Positions 26,662 through 36,023 of a DNA stretch of 64,000 nt are shown here, piece after piece. Below the pieces are notes generated by a model, which ran no database searches, had not been told where the DNA came from, and saw only the letters and a program-made list of their open reading frames with translations. The number at the start of each line of letters is the position of its first letter. Position 1 is the stretch's first letter. Origin of the DNA: Chitinophagaceae bacterium (GTDB lineage: Bacteria; Bacteroidota; Bacteroidia; Chitinophagales; Chitinophagaceae); NCBI GenBank assembly GCA_020403455.1, contig JADBXP010000005.1, positions 277,324 to 341,323 of the forward strand, read 5' to 3'. A program made the position numbers and the translations under genes.

Positions 26662-29600
26662 ATGTGCTTGAATTCTACTTTCTTGTTTTCTTTACCGGCG
26701 GCAGGAATCCGTCGGATATTGGGCGCAGCCATGATATTGTGGTTTCCGTTGATTTCATTGGCCCAACCCAATACTACCATAGAAGTTCCCAAACCGGCAA
26801 ATTTTGAAAATAGGACGCTAGGGGCGGAACGAACCGGCAACAAGAAATTCACCTTTCCCCGCCGCGTTTACAACAATACTGTTACCCGCTTCAATTATCA
26901 TTTCAATGCCAACCAATTGATGATGGACATTGAAGAAAGAGCGGGGGCAGCAAAACCCGATGATTATACCCGACTTCTTCCTTTCTACCCTTATGAATTA
27001 AGTGAAACTGCAGGTGATCCCTTGTTGGATAGCATCATTTACAAATGCACAGCCGGAATTCTGTTGCATGACTTACGAAGTGATTGGGTTGACAGACTTT
27101 ACCTCTTGATGGGACGTGCCTATTTGCTCCAAAAACATTTTGATTCTGCCGCCGTTGTATTTCAATACATCAACTATGCTTTTGCTCCCAAGGATGATGG
27201 TTATGATGTGCCCATTGGAAGCAATGCCAGCAATACCAATGGTGTATTTACCATTGCGACACGAGAAAACAAAAGTTGGTGGAAGAAAATCATCAGCAAG
27301 CCACCCAGCAGGAATGAAAGTTTTCTTTGGCAGGCACGCAACCACATCGAACAGGAAAACTATATTGAAGCTGCTACGCTACTTGAACTTTTGCGCAAAG
27401 ACCCGCAATTTCCGGCACGCCTGCAACCAATGCTGTATGAAGTTGCTGCCTATGTTGCCTACAAACAGGGAATTTGGGAGACCGCAGCCCGTGAGCTCAC
27501 GCAATCACTGCAATTGAATCCTACTCGACCAGATTTCGACCGGGCTGCTTTTTTATGCGGACAAATGTTTGCGCTGGCGAAACAAAACACGGAGGCTGTT
27601 TCCTGGTTCAACAGGGCCATCAAAGAAACCCATGACCCCCTACTGGAAATCTATTCCCGTCTGGAGGTTGCCAGTCTTGCCGCCAGTGCTCAAGACAATG
27701 CCCTTCAACAAAACCTCGAGGAATTGTTGAAAATGGCCAAGCGGGACAAATATGAAAGCAACCGCGACATCATTTATTATGCCGCAGCCCAATTACAGAT
27801 CAAGCAAAAAAATTGGCCGGGTGCCATAGAACTTTTACAAAAAAGTATTGCTGCTTCCAATCAAAATGACCAGCAGCGGGATAAAAGTTTCTTGCAATTG
27901 GCAGATTTACATTACCTCCGTAAAAATTACGGGCAGGCACTGGCATGCTATGATAGTTTGCGACTGCCCATTCCCGACCCGATAGATGCCAAGCGGGTGG
28001 CAGACAGAAAACCTGCATTGAAAATTATTGCTGCCAACCAGGAAATAATCGAAACAGAAGATAGTCTTCAAATGCTGGCACGCATGACAGCTGAAGAGCG
28101 AGCCCTCATTGTAAGAAAAGTATGGAGACAGCTTCGCAAAGAAAAAGGATTAAAAGACTTGCCCGTTAATGATCCCGTAGGCATTAGCAACCCGATGGGC
28201 AGCCAAACACTTTTTACCTCTGCCGGATCAGGAGAGTTTTATTTTTTGAATGCCAACCTGCGCAGCAAGGGACTCAATGAGTTCAAAAACAGGTGGGGCA
28301 ACAGACCAAATGTTGATAATTGGAGAAGACAAAGTATGGTGAACAGAACCCTGAATAGGGTCACCGCCGTGAATGATCCCCAACCGGGCACGGTAGTTAC
28401 GAATGCTGTTGCTGAAGACAAGGACATAACACCGGAATCGCTTTTTAAAAACATACCACTTGATGATTTGAAAATGGGTGAATCCAATGGCCGGCTACTC
28501 AAAGCATTGCTGGACAATGCACTTACTTTTCAAAACCAACTGGAAGATTATCCGTCAGCGATAGAAATTTATGAACTGATCCTGAAACGTTTCCCTGAAA
28601 GCAGTGAAGCTGAACCCGCCTTGTTTCATCTAAGCTATTGTTACAAAAAAATAGGCAACAATGCAGGTGCAGAAATAATGGCGAAGCGATTGTTACAAGA
28701 ATATCCCTCCGGGAAACTGTCGCAACAACTCAAACAGGGCAGTCTTCCTAAAACCAAAGACCCTGCAACATTGCGCTATGAAAATATTTACAACCTGTTT
28801 ATCGAAGGTGAATTTGACAGGGCGAAAGAGGAAAAATTAAAAGCAGACAAAGAGCTGGGGAATTCATACTGGACACCTCAGTTACTCTATATTGAAGCCA
28901 TTTACTATACGAAAGTAAAGCAGGACAGTGTGGCGATTCAACGGCTCAAAGACATCAGCCGTTTGTTTCCCGGCTCACCCCTTGCAGAAAAAGCAGCCAC
29001 CATGGCTGAGGTGTTGGGCCGGCGAAAAGAAATAGAGGCATACTTGAGCAACCTGTCGGTAGACAGAGGTATCGAGGATCTTCAGGTTGGAGCAGATGTC
29101 GATAAAATGTCTCCCATCAAAGCGATTACGAGCCAGGCGATTCGTCCGGCAGCTCCAACAGCCCCTGTGACTGGCAATCAATTGCAACTAAAATCAGCCA
29201 TTGATACCCGGCTTATCAATACCGGAAAAGAGACCAATCTTCCTGTTCCTGCCGCACCTGTAAAAGCACCTATTTCTTCCCAACCCATACAATTGGGAAC
29301 AGGAGCTACAGCCGGCGGGTTTCAGGGAAAAAGCTATCGGTTTCACCCCAATGACACTGCTTATCTGGTGCTAGTTTTGAATAAGGTGGACCCCATTTTT
29401 GTGAATGAAAGCCGCAACGCATTTCTCCGCTACAATCAAATGCTTTCCCTGAAACGTCCACTCACCATTCAGGTTAGCAAATTGAATGACCCCATCAACC
29501 TGCTTTTGTTCGGGCCATTCACCAACGCAGATGAAGCCATCGCCTATATGGACAGGGTGCGGCCAATGACAGCATCGCGCATCCTACCCTGGATACCTGC

Positions 29601-29715
29601 CAATAAATTCAGCTATAGCCTGATCAGTCCTGCCAACCTTGCCCTCCTGATGGAGTCCAAAGACCTGGATGGTTACAATGGTTTCCTGAAAGAACTCTTT
29701 CCCGATAAATTTTAG
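26662..29715 (+). CDS. PorW/SprE-type TPR protein of type IX secretion and gliding
   Basis: 1017 residues. An N-terminal signal-like stretch ends at LISLAQ near residue 35. It is followed by the SprE/PorW beginning (VYNNTVTRFNYHFNANQLM and a DDYTRLLPFYPYE stretch). Then come multiple TPR units over about residues 130-750 (e.g. VDRLYLLMGRAYLLQKHFDS, then RHNIEQENYIEAATLL-type repeats). A proline/alanine-rich linker precedes a C-terminal beta-alpha domain (HPNDTAYLVLVLNKVDP). No lipobox cysteine is visible although SprE homologs are lipoproteins, so the membrane anchoring is uncertain. The family links the type IX machinery to the outer membrane. PBP1A follows downstream on the same strand. Confidence 0.82.
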   Translation: MCLNSTFLFSLPAAGIRRILGAAMILWFPLISLAQPNTTIEVPKPANFENRTLGAERTGNKKFTFPRRVYNNTVTRFNYHFNANQLMMDIEERAGAAKPDDYTRLLPFYPYELSETAGDPLLDSIIYKCTAGILLHDLRSDWVDRLYLLMGRAYLLQKHFDSAAVVFQYINYAFAPKDDGYDVPIGSNASNTNGVFTIATRENKSWWKKIISKPPSRNESFLWQARNHIEQENYIEAATLLELLRKDPQFPARLQPMLYEVAAYVAYKQGIWETAARELTQSLQLNPTRPDFDRAAFLCGQMFALAKQNTEAVSWFNRAIKETHDPLLEIYSRLEVASLAASAQDNALQQNLEELLKMAKRDKYESNRDIIYYAAAQLQIKQKNWPGAIELLQKSIAASNQNDQQRDKSFLQLADLHYLRKNYGQALACYDSLRLPIPDPIDAKRVADRKPALKIIAANQEIIETEDSLQMLARMTAEERALIVRKVWRQLRKEKGLKDLPVNDPVGISNPMGSQTLFTSAGSGEFYFLNANLRSKGLNEFKNRWGNRPNVDNWRRQSMVNRTLNRVTAVNDPQPGTVVTNAVAEDKDITPESLFKNIPLDDLKMGESNGRLLKALLDNALTFQNQLEDYPSAIEIYELILKRFPESSEAEPALFHLSYCYKKIGNNAGAEIMAKRLLQEYPSGKLSQQLKQGSLPKTKDPATLRYENIYNLFIEGEFDRAKEEKLKADKELGNSYWTPQLLYIEAIYYTKVKQDSVAIQRLKDISRLFPGSPLAEKAATMAEVLGRRKEIEAYLSNLSVDRGIEDLQVGADVDKMSPIKAITSQAIRPAAPTAPVTGNQLQLKSAIDTRLINTGKETNLPVPAAPVKAPISSQPIQLGTGATAGGFQGKSYRFHPNDTAYLVLVLNKVDPIFVNESRNAFLRYNQMLSLKRPLTIQVSKLNDPINLLLFGPFTNADEAIAYMDRVRPMTASRILPWIPANKFSYSLISPANLALLMESKDLDGYNGFLKELFPDKF

Positions 29716-29791
29716 CAGCAACGTGGCGGATTAAACCAACTTAAATTCCAAAAAAAACAGATATTTGAGCGTGCAAAAAAATAAGGCAGTC

Positions 29792-32224
29792 ATGACCCGG
29801 GCAGTAAAATATTTCTGGAGATTTTTTTTCGGGTGTTTTGGCCTGTTTGTGTTACTAATCATCATCATTCAATTGGGTTGGCTGGGAGCTATGCCTGATT
29901 TGCAGGACATAGAGAATCCGACGGCCTCATTGGCCAGTCAGGTATTTGCTGATGATGGAACTCCCATTGGAAAATATTACATAGAAGACCGGGTAATGAC
30001 TGATTACCGCGATATCAGTCCTTATGCCATTCAGGCATTGGTAGCCACGGAAGATAAAAGATTCTATAACCATAGTGGCATTGATCCGGTTTCTCTGGGT
30101 AGGGCGTTGTTTTTCTTGGGAAGAGAGGGTGGAGCCAGTACCATTACCATGCAGACAGCGAAAAACCTCTTTACCGAAAACTGGAGCACAAAGAATTTTC
30201 TCCTGCGGAGCATACAAAAATTGAAGGAGTCGATCATTGCCATCAAACTGGAAAGCAATTTTACCAAAGAAGAAATATTGACTTTGTACCTGAACACAGT
30301 TGCCTTTGGTGACAATGTTTATGGTATCCGCAATGCATCCAAAACTTTCTTTCAAAAAGAACCCGACCGCATCAATGTGGAGGAAGCGGCTGTATTAATT
30401 GGAATGGTGAATGGACCGGGCATATATAATCCCCGCACCAATCCAAAGCGCGCCATGGATAGGAGAAACCTGGTGCTGAATAGGATGGTTACCAAGCAAT
30501 ATCTGCCTGCTGCTGATGCTGCTGTATTGAAGAAAAAGCCGATTCAACTCAATTATAAGAAACTTGATGAAAACAACGGACTCGGACCTTATTTCAGAAT
30601 GATACTGGGAGAGGAAATGAAAAAATGGTGTCGGGAGCACAAGAAGAACAATGGTGATAACTATGATTTGTACCGCGATGGGTTAAAAATCTATACGACC
30701 ATTAATCCGAGTATGCAGATTTATGCAGAAGAGGCGGTGGCTCGTCACATGAACTATCTACAAAAATTATTGAATAGCCAGGATAACATTAAAACGGGTA
30801 CTGTCTGGAAGGGATATGACCATGTTTTAGAGGCAGCCATGAAGCAGAGTGAACGTTGGAAGAATTTCACCAAAGAAGGATGGGAGGAAGAAGACATCAA
30901 AAAATCTTTTTTTGAACCCGTGAACATGCGCGTCTTTGCCTGGAATACAGCCAGGGGTAAAGATACCCTGATGACTCCGTATGACTCGATCAAGTATCAC
31001 CGACAGATGTTGCAAACCGGTTTTATAGTAATGAATCCGATGGATGGGCAAATCAAAGCATGGGTAGGTGGTATCGATTATAAGACCTTTAAGTATGATC
31101 ATGCCAATATCAATACCAAGAGACAGGTAGGATCTACCATGAAACCTTTGTTGTATAGTCTTGCCATCGAGGAAGCTGGTTTCACACCGAATACTACTGT
31201 ATATGATAACCAGCAGAGCTTTGGCAGTTTTGGATTGGTACCTGCTACTCCTAAAACATGCACAGGGGCTGCCATGCCCATGGCGCTTGCGCTTGCCAAA
31301 TCAAGAAACTGTGCAACGGCCTATATCCTGAAGCAATTGGACAACAATGGTAACAATGGTGCACAACGCTTAATTGATTTTTTGCGCAAGTGTGATTTTC
31401 AATCTACCATCCCCCCCTACCCTTCCATTGGTATTGGTGCTGTTGAATTGTCATTGTATGAGATGATGCAAGGTTATAGCATTTTTCCGGGCAGGGGATT
31501 TAGCGCTAAGCCCATGTACATCACCCGTATTGAGGACAGGAACGGCAATGTACTGGCAAATTTTGTACCTGTCCGGAAAGAAGTGATCAGCGATGTAACT
31601 GCTTATTCTGTTATCAAGATGATGCAGGGTGTGATGACCAACGGAACAGGTGTAGGTATTTGGGGCTATGATATGCCGGCAGGTTTGGAAATAGCAGGCA
31701 AGACCGGAACTACCAATGACAACAGCGATGCCTGGTTCATGGGATATACGCCCCAGTTACTGGCAGGTGTTTGGGTAGGTGCTGATGATCGCTTTGTTCG
31801 TTTTAAAAAGGAAAGTAAAAACGGAGAGGGTGGTCGGGCTGCTATGCCAATCTGGGCCTACTTCATGCGCAAAGCAGCAGCAGACCCTGCCTGTGGCATT
31901 GATACAAAAATGACTTTCAATCGTCCGGAAGACATCAATACAGACATCCAGATCGATTATACCAATGGGAATGTCCCCATCATGAGTGGGGAGAGTGAAA
32001 CCGGTGGTGGTGTCGTGGAAACCGGATATGACGCCGGCAACACAGAGGTAATAGGTGCTGAATCTGATACCAGTCTGTTGGGTGTTCGACCAAAACCTTC
32101 AACATCTGCAGGTGACCAGCCCCCTGCAAAACCTGCTGATAACAAGACAGATACCAAGTCCCCGGCTAATCTTCCTCCCAAACCCCCGGTACCCGCACCG
32201 AAGAAAACGGGGGGCAACGAATAA
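29792..32224 (+). CDS. Penicillin-binding protein 1A (bifunctional glycosyltransferase/transpeptidase)
   Basis: About 810 residues from the ATG at 29792; TTG and GTG codons a few residues upstream could also start it. One membrane helix (about residues 13-35). Glycosyltransferase GT51 domain with E87 in ATEDKRFYNHSGID and the GGASTITMQTAKN motif. Transpeptidase domain with the SxxK catalytic S448 in GSTMKPL, SRN in AKSRNCATAY and K637 in GKTGTTND. The C terminus is a long Pro/Asp/Lys-rich disordered tail. The enzyme polymerises and crosslinks peptidoglycan in the inner membrane. A large terminator-like hairpin follows. Confidence 0.95.
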   Translation: MTRAVKYFWRFFFGCFGLFVLLIIIIQLGWLGAMPDLQDIENPTASLASQVFADDGTPIGKYYIEDRVMTDYRDISPYAIQALVATEDKRFYNHSGIDPVSLGRALFFLGREGGASTITMQTAKNLFTENWSTKNFLLRSIQKLKESIIAIKLESNFTKEEILTLYLNTVAFGDNVYGIRNASKTFFQKEPDRINVEEAAVLIGMVNGPGIYNPRTNPKRAMDRRNLVLNRMVTKQYLPAADAAVLKKKPIQLNYKKLDENNGLGPYFRMILGEEMKKWCREHKKNNGDNYDLYRDGLKIYTTINPSMQIYAEEAVARHMNYLQKLLNSQDNIKTGTVWKGYDHVLEAAMKQSERWKNFTKEGWEEEDIKKSFFEPVNMRVFAWNTARGKDTLMTPYDSIKYHRQMLQTGFIVMNPMDGQIKAWVGGIDYKTFKYDHANINTKRQVGSTMKPLLYSLAIEEAGFTPNTTVYDNQQSFGSFGLVPATPKTCTGAAMPMALALAKSRNCATAYILKQLDNNGNNGAQRLIDFLRKCDFQSTIPPYPSIGIGAVELSLYEMMQGYSIFPGRGFSAKPMYITRIEDRNGNVLANFVPVRKEVISDVTAYSVIKMMQGVMTNGTGVGIWGYDMPAGLEIAGKTGTTNDNSDAWFMGYTPQLLAGVWVGADDRFVRFKKESKNGEGGRAAMPIWAYFMRKAAADPACGIDTKMTFNRPEDINTDIQIDYTNGNVPIMSGESETGGGVVETGYDAGNTEVIGAESDTSLLGVRPKPSTSAGDQPPAKPADNKTDTKSPANLPPKPPVPAPKKTGGNE

Positions 32225-32339
32225 TTTTTTTTCTTCCGGGCAGCGACAGGAATATTCACTGTATCTTCTTTATATGCACCCGGGATTGATGTGTTGGGAT
32301 CAACAGTCACCAATGGGTAGCAGAACCATATCCTATGAT

Positions 32340-32392
32340 AGCCGGAAAAGCCACATGGTTGGGATCAACTATGTTCTTGTCCGGCTTTTTTT
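32340..32392 (+). terminator. Terminator after PBP1A
   Basis: A 7-bp stem AGCCGGA (32340-32346)/TCCGGCT (32380-32386) is followed by seven T (32386-32392). Inside it a second stem, ACATGGTT with AACTATGT, holds the loop GGGATC, so the transcript can fold as a long hairpin. The T run reaches the stop of the convergent porQ, and the element may act for both strands. Confidence 0.7.
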
Positions 32393-33422
32393 ATAATACT
32401 CCTCGCCAGTTTATATTCACCGTGAGTTGATGAAACAGGTTGCGCTGGTAGAACCCGGTGGCATACATGAAGTGCATCTTTCGCAGTTTCAGTGCTGTTC
32501 CAAAAGTTAGTCCATTGAGCCCGTTGATCTGATTGAACACATTCAATTCCCTGCGTCGTTGAAAATGATATCCTGCCATAAGTTCGAGTTTTTCGTGCGG
32601 ATAGATTTGCACGCCGATGGTCAATCGGTTGACTAATTTTTCTAAAAAACTCACACCCGTATAATCGATCTCACCTTCTGTGGCCCGAAACAGCGTGTCA
32701 TTGTAAACAGTATTGAGTGTTTGCAGTCTTCCTGCGGTGAGCGAAAACTGGAAGGGTGCATGGGCCAGGCGTTTGGATATTCCTGCCTGTATTTCAAAAG
32801 GAAGTTCTTCTTTTTTACCACCCTGTGTGTAAGGTGTTAATTGAGTCCCCATGTTTTTTACCACCATGGTTGCCTGCCATCCTTGAGCGGTATCTATATA
32901 AGCCAATCCAATGTCAAAGGCTATACCAGAACTGCGAAATATGCCATAGTTGGAATGGATGAATTTGAGCGTTACACCCAGGTTGAATTTTTCCCGATAG
33001 GTTCTACTGACCATTCCCTGGAGAACAAAATCAGAGGGGGACAAAGTACCGAGTATATTTCCGGCAGCATCTGTTTGCGTGATATTGCCATAATTAAAAT
33101 AGTTTACCCCTAGTCCAGACATATAAGAAGTTCCGGAAAGCTTTGTTGCAGCTACCAAAGAATAGTTCCTGATACCGGCAGGAAATGATTGTATGGAAGA
33201 ACTGATTTGTCCGTCATGAACAGGTCGCAGCAAGGCAGGCTGCTGGAAGGCAAGTGAAACATCCTGTGCCATTGAAGAAATATTATTTCCTCCAAGTGCC
33301 CATGTTCTTGCACCAACGGGTTGGCGTAAAAAAGAGAACACAGCGTTGCCGCCCAGTGTTTGTGCATGAATGTAGTTACCACAAAAGAGCAGCAACAATA
33401 TAAAATAGCGGCCATGGCGCAT
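32391..33422 (-). CDS. porQ: Type IX secretion system protein PorQ
   Basis: 343 residues with a signal peptide (ends YIHAQ, near residue 20). The mature part is a beta-barrel-like outer membrane protein beginning TLGGNAVFSFLRQPVGART, which is the PorQ opening. The last strand ends in LTVNINWRGVL, typical of outer-membrane insertion. PorQ anchors the PorU/PorV/PorZ sortase complex to the surface in Porphyromonas. porU, V and Z are not in the window. The gene is convergent to PBP1A. Confidence 0.87.
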   Translation of the reverse strand: MRHGRYFILLLLFCGNYIHAQTLGGNAVFSFLRQPVGARTWALGGNNISSMAQDVSLAFQQPALLRPVHDGQISSSIQSFPAGIRNYSLVAATKLSGTSYMSGLGVNYFNYGNITQTDAAGNILGTLSPSDFVLQGMVSRTYREKFNLGVTLKFIHSNYGIFRSSGIAFDIGLAYIDTAQGWQATMVVKNMGTQLTPYTQGGKKEELPFEIQAGISKRLAHAPFQFSLTAGRLQTLNTVYNDTLFRATEGEIDYTGVSFLEKLVNRLTIGVQIYPHEKLELMAGYHFQRRRELNVFNQINGLNGLTFGTALKLRKMHFMYATGFYQRNLFHQLTVNINWRGVL

Positions 33423-33462
33423 GGCTCAAAACTAGTGAAGAATTATCAACCCCGGTCAATTG

Positions 33463-35865
33463 TTATACCAGCGCCAGATCAATTACCTGTTGCATGGTCT
33501 TTACATAGTGAAATGTGAGTCCTGTAATAAAACCAGGATCGATCTCTTTGATATCCTTTTCGTTTTGGTTACAGAGAATGATCTCTTTTAAACCGGCACG
33601 TTTGGCAGCCAATATTTTCTCTTTTATTCCACCAACAGGAAGAACCTGACCGCGCAGGGTTATCTCCCCTGTCATGGCGAGATAAGGCTTTACTTTTCTT
33701 CCGGTAAATGCAGATACCAAAGAGGTCAACATGGTAATGCCCGCACTGGGTCCATCCTTGGGTGTAGCTCCTTCGGGTACGTGCAGATGTATGTTCTTTT
33801 TAGTAAAGTGTTCCGGATCGATGCCAAACTTTTTTGCATGTGCTTGCACATAGGTGAAAGCAGTGGTTGCACTCTCTTTCATCACATTGCCCAGGTTGCC
33901 GGTGAGTTTTAATTCTCCTTTGCCCTCGCTCAATAAAGTTTCAATAAAGAGAATATCGCCACCCACATAGGTCCAGGCAAGTCCAACAGCCACACCGGGA
34001 ATCAGGGCTGTCTTGTACATTTCGTTGTTATATCGAATCGGACCTAGAATTTTTTCGACATCAGCGAGGGTGACGGTAGATTTTAATTTTCCTTTGGTAG
34101 CGAGTTCTTTGGCCTGATAGCGCATGATGGACGCTAACTGACGATCAAGTTCCCGCACCCCGCTTTCACGGGTATAGTTCTCGATGATTTTTTCCAGCAC
34201 CGGTGCACCAATCTGAAACGACACATCCTTCAATCCGTGTGCTTCCTTCTGTTTGGGAACAAGGTGACGGAGGGCAATCTCCGTTTTTTCTTCTGTCGCA
34301 TAGCCACTCAGATCAATGATTTCCAGTCGGTCGCGCAATGCAGGTTGGATCTGTTGGATATTATTGGCTGTAGCAATGAAGAGTACTTTACTCAGATCGT
34401 ACTCGAGCTCCAGGTAATTATCGTAGAAGGAATGATTCTGCTCGGGGTCAAGTACTTCCAATAGAGCTGAGGAAGGATCTCCCCTGAAATCATTCCCGAT
34501 TTTATCAATTTCATCCAGAATCATAACGGGATTAGAAGTATGACATTTCCGGATATTCTGAATGATTCGACCGGGCATGGCACCGATATAAGTCTTGCGG
34601 TGACCGCGTATTTCACTCTCATCATGGAGTCCGCCCAAACTCACACGTACGTATTTTCTTCCAATGGCATGTGCGATGGATCGACCCAGGGAGGTTTTAC
34701 CGATACCGGGAGGTCCGAGGAAACAAAGAATCGGACTCTTCATATCGCCTTTTAATTTGAGTACTGCCAGGTATTCCAGGATACGGGTTTTGATTTTTCC
34801 CATACCATAGTGATCGTTATCGAGTACTTCCGAAGCATGCTGCAAGTCGTAGTTGTCGAGGGTATATTCTTCCCATGGCAGATCGAGCAGGAGATCTAGG
34901 TGGTTGTATACTACTGAATAATCCGGAGTGGAGGGATGCATCCGCTCTAGTTTCGCCATGCCTGTGGAGAAGGCAGTTTTAGCAGCTTCAGACCATTTCT
35001 TTTGCTCGGCCTTCTTTTTCATGTCAGCCAATTCGCGGTCATTGCTATCTCCCCCTAGTTCATCCTTGATGCTTTTGAGTTGTTGCTGCAGGAAATAATC
35101 GCGTTGTTGTTTATCAATTTCGGTGCGGGTTTTGCTGGTTACCTTGTCTTTCAACTCGGCAAACTGTAATTCCCTTTGTAAAATTTTGATGAGTTGTACT
35201 GTGCGCTCCTCAATCTTATCAATTTCCAGCAGCTGTTGTTTCTCAGGCAGTTCACTATTCAGATTGCTGCTCACAAAATTGATGAGGAAATAAGGATTCT
35301 CAATGTTTTTGAGAACGATGGATGCCTCGGTAGGGATGTTGGGGGAAAGTTGAATAATTTGTGTAGCGAGGTCCTTGATGGTACTCACCTGCGCACGGAA
35401 TTCTTCGGTAACGGGCACTCCTCCTTCCGGTAGGAGTGTGACTGCACCTTTGAAAAATTCACCACCCGGAACGATGTCACCCAATGCGAATCGACGTTTA
35501 CCCTGAATGATGATGGTTGTTCCCCCATCCGGCATTTTGATGAGTTTGGCAATTTTAGCCACCGTACCGATGCGGCACAGATCTTCCGGGGCAGGGTCCT
35601 CAACTGCCGGATCTTTTTGGGCGAGCACACCAATCAGTTTTTCACCTTTGTATGCTTCATTAACAGCCAGAATGCTTTTATCTCGTCCCACTGTGATGGG
35701 CAATACCACGCCGGGAAATAAAACCGTATTCCTCAGCGGTAACAGGGGCAATACATCGGGAACTTCCAGGTCCTTATCCAGATCAAAATCCTCCTCAGAA
35801 ATGGGGATAATCGGCATGAAATCTGATTCCTCTTCGGACTGGTTGAATTGTTTATTGAATGCCAT
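33463..35865 (-). CDS. lon: ATP-dependent protease Lon (LonA)
   Basis: 800 residues from the ATG at 35865, selected because it gives the usual acidic N terminus; an ATG 10 codons upstream is less likely. The Lon N-terminal substrate domain opens with VLPLLPLRNTVLFPGVVLP. The AAA domain has a Walker A at about residue 383 (GPPGIGKTSLG) and a Walker B ending DEIDK. The protease domain has the catalytic serine in PKDGPSAGITM (about residue 705) and the lysine about 45 residues later (EKILAAKRAG). It degrades misfolded and regulatory proteins in the cytoplasm. It lies 160 bp downstream of der on the same strand. Confidence 0.97.
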   Translation of the reverse strand: MAFNKQFNQSEEESDFMPIIPISEEDFDLDKDLEVPDVLPLLPLRNTVLFPGVVLPITVGRDKSILAVNEAYKGEKLIGVLAQKDPAVEDPAPEDLCRIGTVAKIAKLIKMPDGGTTIIIQGKRRFALGDIVPGGEFFKGAVTLLPEGGVPVTEEFRAQVSTIKDLATQIIQLSPNIPTEASIVLKNIENPYFLINFVSSNLNSELPEKQQLLEIDKIEERTVQLIKILQRELQFAELKDKVTSKTRTEIDKQQRDYFLQQQLKSIKDELGGDSNDRELADMKKKAEQKKWSEAAKTAFSTGMAKLERMHPSTPDYSVVYNHLDLLLDLPWEEYTLDNYDLQHASEVLDNDHYGMGKIKTRILEYLAVLKLKGDMKSPILCFLGPPGIGKTSLGRSIAHAIGRKYVRVSLGGLHDESEIRGHRKTYIGAMPGRIIQNIRKCHTSNPVMILDEIDKIGNDFRGDPSSALLEVLDPEQNHSFYDNYLELEYDLSKVLFIATANNIQQIQPALRDRLEIIDLSGYATEEKTEIALRHLVPKQKEAHGLKDVSFQIGAPVLEKIIENYTRESGVRELDRQLASIMRYQAKELATKGKLKSTVTLADVEKILGPIRYNNEMYKTALIPGVAVGLAWTYVGGDILFIETLLSEGKGELKLTGNLGNVMKESATTAFTYVQAHAKKFGIDPEHFTKKNIHLHVPEGATPKDGPSAGITMLTSLVSAFTGRKVKPYLAMTGEITLRGQVLPVGGIKEKILAAKRAGLKEIILCNQNEKDIKEIDPGFITGLTFHYVKTMQQVIDLALV

Positions 35866-36023
35866 AAAGTTGTTATAGTTAGGACAAAATGACACGCAAA
35901 TAGGATTGTGTTCATCCTGTCTGCGGGATTAAATTATAACAATATTAGTGCCATAGCCCTAGTAAGCCAATATTCTTTTCAATCTGGCAGGAAAAATGGG
36001 GGGAAAAGACGGATTGTCTCCTG

